From JAPLDA01 sp043787975 (lineage in GTDB: Bacteria > Bacteroidota > Bacteroidia > AKYH767-A > 2013-40CM-41-45): DNA of 64,000 bases. Location of the stretch: the NCBI GenBank assembly GCA_043787975.1, contig JAYVUK010000032.1, positions 1 through 64,000 on the forward strand. Reading direction: 5' to 3'. Below the pieces are notes generated by a model that did no database searches, had not been told where the DNA came from, and saw only the letters and a list, made by a program, of their open reading frames with translations. Positions 8,947 through 16,288 of this stretch are shown here, one piece after another; position 1 is the first letter of the stretch; the number at the start of each line of letters is the position of its first letter. The translations under genes and the position numbers were made by a program.

Positions 8947-9067
8947 GAAGAAAGATTCCTCGCTTCGCTCGGAATGAGATCTTGTATAGGCGGAAATAGG
9001 CGGGCTTAAGCCCGCCTCCCAACCTAAATTGCATTGTCATTCCGAGCGAAGCGAGGAATCTTTCTTC
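8947..9067. repeat. Composite element: 31-bp perfect inverted repeat flanking a REP-like palindrome
   Basis: Positions 8947-8977 and 9037-9067 are exact reverse complements (core cctcgcttcgctcggaatga). Between them lies a perfect 18-bp palindrome at 8999-9016, ggcgggcttaagcccgcc. No open reading frame is present. It sits between the 5' end of the Mrp gene and the 3' end of the alkyltransferase-like gene, so it could act as a terminator for the latter. Its architecture suggests a dispersed non-coding repeat. Confidence 0.7.
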
Positions 9068-9129
9068 TAACTGACATTATCGGTAAAGAATGACTTCTCA
9101 GTCTTAATTCATAATTTATAATTCATCAT

Positions 9130-9471
9130 TCATAATTCTTTTTCCGGGTCCCAGAAAAGTTTTTTAAAATTCTGCACCTGGTCTTTTTTTACCACGATCT
9201 TTTCTTTGGCAAGTAGCTCTTCCATTTTTGTCGGGGAACCAAAATGATGTTTGCCTGTAAGAAGTCCGGTACGGTTTACCACACGGTGAGCAGGAACTTT
9301 CGGACGCACATGTTGAGTATTGTTCATAGCCCAACCTACCATTCGGGCGGAACGTGCTGTGCCAAGATATTTTGCAATGGCTCCATACGATGTCACTCTT
9401 CCCTTCGGAATGAGTCGAGTCACAGCGTAGACCTGTTCAAAAAAGGAATCGAGATTTTTTTCTTTACTCAT
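9130..9471 (-). CDS. Alkyltransferase-like protein (MGMT family without catalytic cysteine)
   Basis: The 113 residues match the DNA-binding domain of O6-methylguanine-DNA methyltransferase, including RVTSYGAIAKYLG and the arginine-finger region. The active-site PCHR motif is replaced by PAHR (residues 60-63). Proteins of this type bind alkylated guanine and hand the lesion to nucleotide excision repair instead of repairing it directly. The stop-start overlap with trmB upstream (4 nt) indicates co-translation. Confidence 0.9.
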   Translation of the reverse strand: MSKEKNLDSFFEQVYAVTRLIPKGRVTSYGAIAKYLGTARSARMVGWAMNNTQHVRPKVPAHRVVNRTGLLTGKHHFGSPTKMEELLAKEKIVVKKDQVQNFKKLFWDPEKEL

Positions 9472-10133
9472 TGCAACCGGAATTTCAGGTAACAGATTTT
9501 TTTATCCTGCTGAAGAAAAATTTTCTCATAGGTTGTTTTAATATCGAGTACATCATCGTGCAAGTCTGAATCGTACACATCGTTGGTTGACGCAAGCAAG
9601 GGTAAATTATTTTCATGAATGACACCAAGCGTGTATTCATACAAACCAAGGCTATCGGTTTTCAGGTGGACTGTTCCGTCTTTCCTGAGGAGGTTTTTAT
9701 ACATCGTAAGAAACCGGAGTGATGTTAAACGTTTCTGTTCGCGGCTTTGCTGTGGCTGCGGATCAGGAAATGTAATCCATACTTCATCCACTTCGTTCGA
9801 GGCAAAATAATTTTCAATCCGCTGAATTTGTATCCTGAGAAAAGCAACATGTTTCATTTCATTTTCCAAAGCAGATTTTGCACCTCTCCACAAACGCGCA
9901 CCTTTGAAATCAATTCCGATGTAATTGTTACTTGGAAATTTCTCTGCAAGATTGATCGTGTATTCACCTCTACCACAACCCAATTCAAGAACTAAAGGAT
10001 GATTATTTTTAAAAAAATTTTCATTCCAATTTCCTTTCATCTCATGGTCAACAGGCGGATAAATGTTTCCGGGTTGAAAAACATTCGGAAAAATTTCATT
10101 TTCAGCAAACCGCTGCAGTTTTCTTTTGGTCAT
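9468..10133 (-). CDS. trmB: tRNA (guanine-N7-)-methyltransferase
   Basis: TrmB makes m7G46 in tRNA using S-adenosylmethionine. The SAM-binding motif VLELGCGRGEYTINLAE and the family signatures NYIGIDFKGARLWRGAK and WITFPDPQPQQSR are all visible, and the length (221) is normal. The gene overlaps the alkyltransferase-like gene by 4 nt. A TACCTTCG box (10156-10163, minus strand) is one mismatch from the -7 consensus. Confidence 0.95.
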   Translation of the reverse strand: MTKRKLQRFAENEIFPNVFQPGNIYPPVDHEMKGNWNENFFKNNHPLVLELGCGRGEYTINLAEKFPSNNYIGIDFKGARLWRGAKSALENEMKHVAFLRIQIQRIENYFASNEVDEVWITFPDPQPQQSREQKRLTSLRFLTMYKNLLRKDGTVHLKTDSLGLYEYTLGVIHENNLPLLASTNDVYDSDLHDDVLDIKTTYEKIFLQQDKKICYLKFRLQ

Positions 10134-10240
10134 AAGTACTAAATACGAATTTTTACGAAGGTACGAATGAAAGGTATTTTTCTAAAGAAAAACTGCTTCA
10201 GTATTCGTAAATTCGCAACCCTTATTCGTATTTCGCTGTT

Positions 10241-11314
10241 ATGAAAGTTCTTGTTGCACCTCTCGATTGGGGTCTAGGGCATGCCACACGATGTATTCCT
10301 GTTATCCGGAAGTTAATCCGGCAGGGAGACGAAGTGTTGATTGCTTCAGATGGAAAAATTGAGAAACTTTTAAAAAAGGAATTCCCGGAGTTAACTTTTG
10401 TTTTCCTCCGCGGCTATGACGTGAGCTATTCATCTTTTCTTCCGATGCTTCTTTCCATGATTTTACAACTGCCGAAAATATGCTGGAGAATTTTCAGGGA
10501 ACACAAAGAATTGGAGAAAATCATTCTGCGCTACAAGATTGATATGGTCATATCCGACAATCGATATGGGTTGTGGAACAAAAAAATTCACTCGGTTTTT
10601 ATTACTCACCAGGTGATGATCAAGTGTCCACCAACGTTGAGGTTTCTGGAACCGGTTCTATATCGCATCCATAAATATTTTATTTCAAAATATAATGAGT
10701 GTCGCATTCCGGATGATGAGAAGAAACTTTCAGGAGACTTAGCGCATCATTATCCGCTTCCGCCAAATGCAAAATTCATCGGAATACTTTCGAGGTGGAA
10801 AGGAGAAAAGAAACATTCTTCAGAAAAAAAATATGATGTAATCGGTATTGCCAGCGGACCGGAACCTCATCGTACTAAGTTTGAAGAACTGTTGATTGAA
10901 CAAATAAAAAAATCAGGATTGAACGGGTTGGTGATTTCAGGTAAGCCGGAAGAGCTGCAAGAAAAAAGAGTGAGTGATAAACTTTTAATTATTCCTCATC
11001 TCGAAAGTAAAAGATTGCTGGAGGCAATCGCTTCTTCAAAAGTGGTGATCTGTCGTGCAGGATATTCCAGCATTATGGATTTGGCAGCGATCGGAAAAAA
11101 TGCAATTCTTATTCCTACTCCGGGGCAGACAGAACAAATATATCTGGGAGAGTATTTGAAGCAAAGAAAAGTCTTCTTCAGCATTTCTCAAAAACAATTT
11201 CAACTGAAAGAAGCGATGATTGAATCGGCAAACTATTCAGTTAAAAACTTACCGGCAGAAAAAATCTTCAAGATTCAACAGCCTACTCAGTATGAATTAT
11301 TATTTCAGGAATAG
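10241..11314 (+). CDS. Glycosyltransferase of the GT28/MurG-like fold
   Basis: The 357-residue protein begins with the glycine-rich donor-site loop of GT-B enzymes (APLDWGLGHATRCIPVIRKL). It ends with a GT28 C-terminal nucleotide-sugar site (VVICRAGYSSIMDLAAIGKN, then LIPTPGQTEQ). There is no signal peptide, so it acts in the cytoplasm or at the membrane face. The acceptor and sugar are unknown, and no polysaccharide or lipid A genes adjoin it. Its 3' end overlaps the convergent lipoprotein gene by 32 nt. Confidence 0.85.
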   Translation: MKVLVAPLDWGLGHATRCIPVIRKLIRQGDEVLIASDGKIEKLLKKEFPELTFVFLRGYDVSYSSFLPMLLSMILQLPKICWRIFREHKELEKIILRYKIDMVISDNRYGLWNKKIHSVFITHQVMIKCPPTLRFLEPVLYRIHKYFISKYNECRIPDDEKKLSGDLAHHYPLPPNAKFIGILSRWKGEKKHSSEKKYDVIGIASGPEPHRTKFEELLIEQIKKSGLNGLVISGKPEELQEKRVSDKLLIIPHLESKRLLEAIASSKVVICRAGYSSIMDLAAIGKNAILIPTPGQTEQIYLGEYLKQRKVFFSISQKQFQLKEAMIESANYSVKNLPAEKIFKIQQPTQYELLFQE

Positions 11315-11762
11315 TGATCACATTGCTTTTGTGTAATGCGCGGTCGCGGATATATACTTCATACCTCACTGTATCATTCGGATGGCCGAATAAAAGGAAA
11401 ACATCCGTTGCGATGTCTCCTTTCAGCGCTTTATTACTACCCGACGGAGTAAGGTATGGAATTGTTCCGCTGAAAAGAGAATCATTGCCATTACTTCCCC
11501 AGTTTCCGTTATGCAATGTATCCATGACCACGATAAAATCAGGCGGATCGTAAGCGCCCGGAGAATTGTTGCCAAGGTCACCGTCACCATCCGTAAAAGA
11601 AATCACAAGATGAGCGGACACGTCATGGGCACTGGCATCCTGCTGAACAGTAATGGACTTGAATGTAATTTCAGGAGTATCAGAATATAAATTCGGTTTT
11701 TTGCAACCAACAAGGGTTGCAAGTGCGATGACGATAACTAAATTTATTCTCTTAAATTTCAT
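11283..11762 (-). CDS. Hypothetical lipoprotein
   Basis: The 159-residue product has a lipoprotein signal (NLVIVIALATLVGC, Cys20 as lipidated residue counted from ATG 11762). Its mature part is beta-rich, with the acidic motif SFTDGDGDLGNNS and YEVYIRDRALHKSNV. It resembles small Bacteroidota outer-membrane lipoproteins of unknown role. The start at ATG 11762 is preferred over the TTG two codons upstream. A TATTTTTG -7 box (11795-11802, minus strand) precedes it. It is convergent with and overlaps the glycosyltransferase gene. Confidence 0.75.
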   Translation of the reverse strand: MKFKRINLVIVIALATLVGCKKPNLYSDTPEITFKSITVQQDASAHDVSAHLVISFTDGDGDLGNNSPGAYDPPDFIVVMDTLHNGNWGSNGNDSLFSGTIPYLTPSGSNKALKGDIATDVFLLFGHPNDTVRYEVYIRDRALHKSNVITIPEIIIHTE

Positions 11763-11794
11763 AAGCAATCACAAAATAATCTGATGTAAATTTA

Positions 11795-11802
11795 CAAAAA
11801 TA
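11795..11802 (-). promoter_or_regulatory. -7 promoter box of the lipoprotein gene
   Basis: On the minus strand this reads TATTTTTG, an exact TAnnTTTG match 32 nt before the ATG at 11762. Confidence 0.4.
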
Positions 11803-11829
11803 TAAACGATCAGTCTTTAACTAAATTTT

Positions 11830-12342
11830 ATGGCAGTGATTAAGGAGATAAAAGGGATTCGCCCGAAGCTGGGACAACATTGTTTTATTGCTGAGAATGC
11901 TACGCTGACCGGAGATGTTACACTTGGTGAAAATTGCAGTGTCTGGTTTAATGCTGTCATTCGCGGAGATGTCAACTCAATTCGTATCGGTAACAAAGTG
12001 AATATACAGGATGGAGCGATTGTACATTGTACCTACCAGAAAGCAAAGACTGTCATTGGAAATTATTGCAACATCGGTCATAACGCCATCGTTCATGGTT
12101 GCACGCTTGAAGACAATGTGCTTATCGGTATGGGAGCGATTGTCATGGATCATGCTGTGGTTGAGAAATACTGTATTGTTGCTGCAGGAGCCATTGTTCT
12201 TGAAAACATGAAACTTGAATCAGGACATATTTATGCCGGAGCACCGGCAAGAAAAATAAAGCCGATTACAGAAGAACAGAAAAAATTATTGGATGAACTA
12301 CCTGATCGGTATGTGATGTATGCGGGATGGTACAAGGAGTAG
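11830..12342 (+). CDS. Gamma-class carbonic anhydrase family protein (YrdA-like)
   Basis: The 170 residues form a left-handed beta helix of hexapeptide repeats, with a C-terminal helix after GAPARKIKPI. The zinc-site histidines of the gamma carbonic anhydrase family appear in the expected places (AIVHCTYQ, NIGHNAIVHGC). Family members without proven activity are common, so catalysis is not certain. The gene is flanked by convergent murI and divergent lipoprotein genes and has no obvious partner. Confidence 0.9.
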   Translation: MAVIKEIKGIRPKLGQHCFIAENATLTGDVTLGENCSVWFNAVIRGDVNSIRIGNKVNIQDGAIVHCTYQKAKTVIGNYCNIGHNAIVHGCTLEDNVLIGMGAIVMDHAVVEKYCIVAAGAIVLENMKLESGHIYAGAPARKIKPITEEQKKLLDELPDRYVMYAGWYKE

Positions 12343-12358
12343 TTCGGAGTCAGAAACC

Positions 12359-13162
12359 CTAGTCTTTTTCTAGTAGGTTCTGATATCGTCTTAAAGTTTC
12401 GGCATCTGAAATCTTTCTACCTGATTGGTAAAAAACAATTTCTCCGTTTCCCGGCGGTTGGTTTTTCAGGTCATCCTTTTCAAGAATATTTTTTACATGA
12501 TTCACGGTTCCTGAATTTCCATCGATGATTTCAGTTCCTTCCGGAAACATTTTTTTTAGAATGGTTTTATAAAAAGGAAAATGTGTACAGCCCAGCACAA
12601 CGGTTCCGTAATCTTCAGGATGAATAGTTGAAAAACTCTTCGATAAAACAGGGATAATTTTTTCTTCGTCAAAAATAAATTGTTCCGCCAATGTCACGAG
12701 TTCGGGCAAGGGAAGCATGTCAACAATTTTTTCATTGTCAACCTTGTCGACCAATTCTTTAAACTTTTGTTCTTTCAACGTGAGTTGAGTAGCAAGCACC
12801 AGTACACGTTTGTTTTTGGAATTTGATACAGCCGGTTTTACAGCCGGCTCCATACCGACAATCGGGAAATCGTATAGGTTGCGCAATTCGCCTATAGCAA
12901 TGCTCGTGGCGGTGTTGCAGGCAACCACGAGCATCTTCACTTGCTTGCCGGATAAAAATTTTGCGGCTTCGAGAACGAAATTTTTTACTTCCTCTTTGGT
13001 TTTAGTTCCATACGGTACATGATCCGTATCTGCATAATAAATATAGTTTTCAAACGGCAAAAATTTTAATGCTTCTCTCAATACACTTAATCCGCCAATA
13101 CCGGAATCAAAAATGGCGATCGGATCGGACGAATTGTAATTGGTTTTTGAGATGGCTGACAT
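12359..13162 (-). CDS. murI: Glutamate racemase
   Basis: MurI supplies D-glutamate for peptidoglycan. The paired catalytic cysteines lie in VVACNTATS and VVLGCTHFPFY, and the N-terminal motif IAIFDSGIGGLSVLRE is intact; 267 residues is a normal length. I chose the ATG at 13162. The TTG three codons earlier lies inside a perfect -7 promoter box, which would place transcription initiation almost at the ATG. Confidence 0.95.
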   Translation of the reverse strand: MSAISKTNYNSSDPIAIFDSGIGGLSVLREALKFLPFENYIYYADTDHVPYGTKTKEEVKNFVLEAAKFLSGKQVKMLVVACNTATSIAIGELRNLYDFPIVGMEPAVKPAVSNSKNKRVLVLATQLTLKEQKFKELVDKVDNEKIVDMLPLPELVTLAEQFIFDEEKIIPVLSKSFSTIHPEDYGTVVLGCTHFPFYKTILKKMFPEGTEIIDGNSGTVNHVKNILEKDDLKNQPPGNGEIVFYQSGRKISDAETLRRYQNLLEKD

Positions 13163-13168
13163 GCGATT

Positions 13169-13176
13169 CAAAAATA
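13169..13176 (-). promoter_or_regulatory. -7 promoter box directly ahead of murI
   Basis: On the minus strand this reads TATTTTTG, an exact TAnnTTTG match ending only 6 nt before the ATG. The transcript would be leaderless or nearly so. Confidence 0.45.
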
Positions 13177-13314
13177 AAAAGGATTGAATATCAGTTTAGA
13201 ATGGATTCGGGACAAATACAATTTTTAAAATAGCCGCAGATTATTATTTCTAAAAAAAATCTGCGAATCTGCGGCATATATTTTCCAACTAAAATCTTAA
13301 ACACAGTCTGAGTC

Positions 13315-14070
13315 TTAAATTTTTTTCAGCCACTTTTCGAGTACATCATTAAACTCGTGAGGTTGTTCCATCATCGGCGCATGTCCGCATTTGTCAATCC
13401 AGAAAAGATCGCTTTTAGGAAGCAAGCGATGAAATTCTTCGGCAACATCGGGCGGAGTAACGGTGTCTTGTTTTCCCCAGATCAGGCATACAGGAAGTTG
13501 CATGTTTTTTAAATCTTCACTCATGTTGTGACGAATCGCAGATTTTGCCAGTGAAAGAATGCGAATCAGTTTTCCTTTGTCGTTGACGATTCCGAAGCAT
13601 TCATCCACCAGTTCTTTGGTCGCTGTCTTCGGATCGTAAAACGTGATTTCCACTTTTTGTTTGATGAAATCGTAATCTTCCCGTCGTGGAAATGAGCCAC
13701 CCATGGCATTTTCATACAACCCTGAACTGCCTGTGAGCACCATGGCTTTCACTTTTTCCGGATGATCTTTTACGTACACCAAAGCAACGTGTCCGCCCAA
13801 TGAATTGCCAATGAGAATGATTTCAGAAAAGTTTTTGTATGTAATGAAGTCACTGACAAATTTTGCCAATGCTTTCACATTGGTGTTTAAAATCGGCAAG
13901 GTGTAAATCGGCATCAGCGGAATTACCACACGGTAGTTTTTTGAAAACCGCTCTACGACATCCACCCAATTACTCAGCGCACCAAATAAACCGTGCAGCA
14001 GCAACAGGACAGGTCCGTTTCCTTCTTCAATAAACTGAAAATTGTCTTCGTGCTTTACCTGGTAGTGCAT
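13315..14070 (-). CDS. Alpha/beta hydrolase
   Basis: The 251-residue protein has the fold's oxyanion motif LLLHGLFGAL, the nucleophile elbow GNSLGGH and the late histidine in DKCGHAPMMEQP; the acid is probably in GKQDTVTPP. There is no signal peptide, so it is cytoplasmic. The substrate is unknown; it resembles ester or C-C bond hydrolases. A well-formed promoter (14084-14115) faces it from the mraZ-side gap. Confidence 0.88.
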   Translation of the reverse strand: MHYQVKHEDNFQFIEEGNGPVLLLLHGLFGALSNWVDVVERFSKNYRVVIPLMPIYTLPILNTNVKALAKFVSDFITYKNFSEIILIGNSLGGHVALVYVKDHPEKVKAMVLTGSSGLYENAMGGSFPRREDYDFIKQKVEITFYDPKTATKELVDECFGIVNDKGKLIRILSLAKSAIRHNMSEDLKNMQLPVCLIWGKQDTVTPPDVAEEFHRLLPKSDLFWIDKCGHAPMMEQPHEFNDVLEKWLKKI

Positions 14071-14083
14071 AAAAAACTTTTCT

Positions 14084-14115
14084 CAAATATACATGATTCC
14101 AATTTGAATAAACAA
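14084..14115 (-). promoter_or_regulatory. Bacteroidota promoter of the alpha/beta hydrolase gene
   Basis: On the minus strand there is a TTG (14113-14115), a 21-nt spacer and TATATTTG (14084-14091), matching both elements of the phylum's housekeeping promoter. It overlaps the first copy of the 84-86-bp repeat. Confidence 0.6.
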
Positions 14116-14335
14116 AAACAATCATGTGTATTCTTTCTGTCCATTTTTTAAAGTAAGAGATTCAGAAAAAACATACGTGATTCCATTTCTATTTCAAAAA
14201 CAAAAAATCACGGATGTTCTTTCAGGCCTTAAAAAATCATAAAAGAGTCTGGAAAAATATACATGATTCCATTTTGAATTAGCAAAACGTAATCACCCTT
14301 CACTTTTTTTCTACTACTCTTTTGTAAAACAATTT
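14087..14335. repeat. Degenerate 84-86-bp tandem repeat, about three copies
   Basis: The block begins three times with a variant of atacatgattcca: acatgattcc at 14091, acgtgattcc at 14175, acatgattcc at 14261 (spacings 84 and 86). Copies 1 and 2 also share aatcatgtgtattctttc versus aatcacggatgttctttc at the matching position. It occupies most of the 392-base gap between the hydrolase and mraZ. No protein-coding potential is visible there. Confidence 0.65.
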
Positions 14336-14390
14336 AAGGAAGCTCTGAAAAATTATTCCCGGTGAAATCGTGCTGAAAAAAAGTTTTCAA

Positions 14391-14420
14391 CAAAAGTGGT
14401 AAAAAGTGGTAGGAAGTGGT
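14391..14420 (+). promoter_or_regulatory. MraZ operator: three AAAGTGGT boxes at exact 10-bp spacing
   Basis: Three consecutive 10-mers (caaaagtggt, aaaaagtggt, aggaagtggt) run without gaps, and a fourth decayed unit (agaaattgtt) follows to 14430. MraZ proteins bind short GTGG-type direct repeats with one-turn spacing upstream of their own gene. The array ends 42 nt before the mraZ start codon, so autoregulation of the whole dcw operon is the natural reading. Confidence 0.8.
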
Positions 14421-14462
14421 AGAAATTGTTTTACATTAGCGGCTGCAAAAAAAACCTCGATC

Positions 14463-14927
14463 GTGGCTTTTATCGGTGAGTTCCCAAGTACAGTTGATTC
14501 AAAAGGTCGCTTCCTTCTTCCGGCAGGTTTGAAAAAGCAAATTCCGGCAAAAGAGCAGTCGATGTTTGTTGTGCATCGTGGTATCGAAAAGCACCTGGTG
14601 GTTTACACGAAAAAGGAATGGGAAAAAAACAGCGAAGGAGTGAACAGCCTCAACTTATTCGTGGAAGAAAACCGTGAGTTCATCCGGCAATATCATCGCG
14701 GAGCAACCGTGATGGAGTTAGACAACACGAATCGTTTACTGGTGCCACAGCAATTGCTGGATTACGCAGGAATTGATAAAGACATTGTGTTGTACACGTA
14801 TGCAAATCGCATTGAAGTATGGTCGCAAAAGGAATTTGATAAGATGTTTAAGAGCGACAAAATCAATTATTCGAAACTGGCTGAAAAGGTGATGGGCAAG
14901 AAAAAGGATAAGGACGATGTATCATGA
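14463..14927 (+). CDS. mraZ: Transcriptional regulator MraZ
   Basis: MraZ is an AbrB-fold DNA-binding protein that controls the division and cell-wall cluster it heads. Two tandem MraZ domains are visible (FIGEFPSTVDSKGRFLLPAG; ATVMELDNTNRLLVPQQLL). I start at GTG 14463, giving 154 residues beginning with AFIGEFP as the family does. The longer reading from 14406 would begin inside the operator boxes. The last 11 bases overlap rsmH. Confidence 0.93.
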   Translation: MAFIGEFPSTVDSKGRFLLPAGLKKQIPAKEQSMFVVHRGIEKHLVVYTKKEWEKNSEGVNSLNLFVEENREFIRQYHRGATVMELDNTNRLLVPQQLLDYAGIDKDIVLYTYANRIEVWSQKEFDKMFKSDKINYSKLAEKVMGKKKDKDDVS

Positions 14928-15816
14928 ACCGGTTCTTCTCCATGAAAGCATTGAAGGACTCAACCTTTCAGCAGGAGGAATTTATGTGGATGCAACATTC
15001 GGTGGAGGAGGACATTCAAAAGAGTTATTGAAACAAGTAGGAACAAACGGAAAATTATTTGCATTCGACCAGGATGCAGATGCAACGAAAAACACAATCA
15101 CTGACAAGCGCTTCATGCTGATCGGACACAACTTCAGGTTCATTAAAAGATTTTTAAAATACTACGATACGATGCCTGTTAATGGGTTGATCGCTGATCT
15201 TGGAATTTCATCTCACCAGATCAATGTTCCTGAACGAGGCTTCTCCATTCGTTTTGACGCGGAATTGGATATGCGTATGAGTAAAGAGACAGAACTGACT
15301 GCAGCAGGAATCATCAATGAATACAGTGAGGAACGACTTGTTCAATTGTTTTCCGACTACGGTGAGGTAAGAAATGCACGCACGCTGGCTAAGAAAATTG
15401 TTGAAGCAAGAAAGCAGAAACAAATTAAAACAATCAATGAATTCAAGTCGGCCGTTGAAAGTTGTGCTGATCGCGGAGCAGAGAATCAATACTTCGCACG
15501 GGTATTCCAGGCTTTGCGCATTGAGGTGAATGATGAATTAGGAGCATTGAAAGAATTGTTGATGCAATGTCCTGACGTGATTGAAAAAGGCGGGAGACTG
15601 GTTGTGATTTCGTATCACTCGCTGGAGGACCGGTTGGTAAAGAATTTTATCGCGAAAGGAAAATTTGAAGGCGAAGTGGAAAAGGACCTGTATGGAAATT
15701 CTGCAGGAGTTCCTTTTAAGCCGGTAAACAAAAAACCGATTCTTCCTTCAGAAGAAGAACTGAAACAAAACCCGAGAGCACGAAGTGCAAAGTTGAGAAT
15801 TGCTGAACGCATCTGA
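14917..15816 (+). CDS. rsmH: 16S rRNA (cytosine(1402)-N(4))-methyltransferase
   Basis: RsmH (MraW) methylates N4 of C1402 in 16S rRNA with S-adenosylmethionine. The N-terminus YHEPVLLHESIEGL and the SAM motif DATFGGGGHSKELL are typical, as are DLGISSHQINVPERGFSIR and VVISYHSLEDRLVK. Length (299) is normal. It overlaps mraZ by 11 nt and is followed two bases later by the ftsL-like gene. Confidence 0.96.
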   Translation: MYHEPVLLHESIEGLNLSAGGIYVDATFGGGGHSKELLKQVGTNGKLFAFDQDADATKNTITDKRFMLIGHNFRFIKRFLKYYDTMPVNGLIADLGISSHQINVPERGFSIRFDAELDMRMSKETELTAAGIINEYSEERLVQLFSDYGEVRNARTLAKKIVEARKQKQIKTINEFKSAVESCADRGAENQYFARVFQALRIEVNDELGALKELLMQCPDVIEKGGRLVVISYHSLEDRLVKNFIAKGKFEGEVEKDLYGNSAGVPFKPVNKKPILPSEEELKQNPRARSAKLRIAERI

Positions 15817-15818
15817 TC

Positions 15819-16223
15819 ATGGCTGAGAATAAAATCAGGGAACAGGAACCCGAACAACAGGAAGAAGAACCGGTAAAGAAAAAACGTCCATCGAAACAGG
15901 CAAGAAATTTTATCCGCTTCATGGGAATCTTCGGTGTATTTGACCGCAACCAGATTGTGCATGCGATGCCGTTCATTCTTTTCATCACCACGCTGGTCAT
16001 GTTTTACATCGGTAACAGTTACAACTCAGAAAGTACGATTCGCAAGATTGATAAAATCAAAATTGAACTGAATGAAAAACGGGCTGAATATATTTCTACC
16101 GAATCGGATGTGATGTTCAAAAGCAAGCCGTCTGAAGTTGCAAAGGCGGTGGAACCGATGCAAATCAAAGAACCACTCGAACCGCCAAAGAGAATTATCG
16201 TTCGACAGGAAAGAAAGAAATAA
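15819..16223 (+). CDS. ftsL: FtsL-like cell division protein
   Basis: This 134-residue bitopic protein has a charged cytoplasmic N-terminus (Glu- then Lys-rich, about residues 1-35). A single membrane span follows (AMPFILFITTLVMFYIG, about 47-65), then a short periplasmic coiled-coil-like region (IRKIDKIKIELNEKRAEYIS). FtsL proteins bridge the divisome and the FtsW/FtsI synthase. Identification rests mostly on position between rsmH and ftsI and on topology, since the family is poorly conserved. Confidence 0.82.
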   Translation: MAENKIREQEPEQQEEEPVKKKRPSKQARNFIRFMGIFGVFDRNQIVHAMPFILFITTLVMFYIGNSYNSESTIRKIDKIKIELNEKRAEYISTESDVMFKSKPSEVAKAVEPMQIKEPLEPPKRIIVRQERKK

Positions 16224-16288
16224 GTACGATTCATTGACAGGCGAAATTAGTTGAGGGAGTAAATTTTACAACAACACAAAACACAAAA

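Noticed and set aside
14391..14420. Possible CRISPR-like or microsatellite repeat
   Set aside because: The units are 10 bp with no spacers and lie directly upstream of mraZ; MraZ boxes explain them better.
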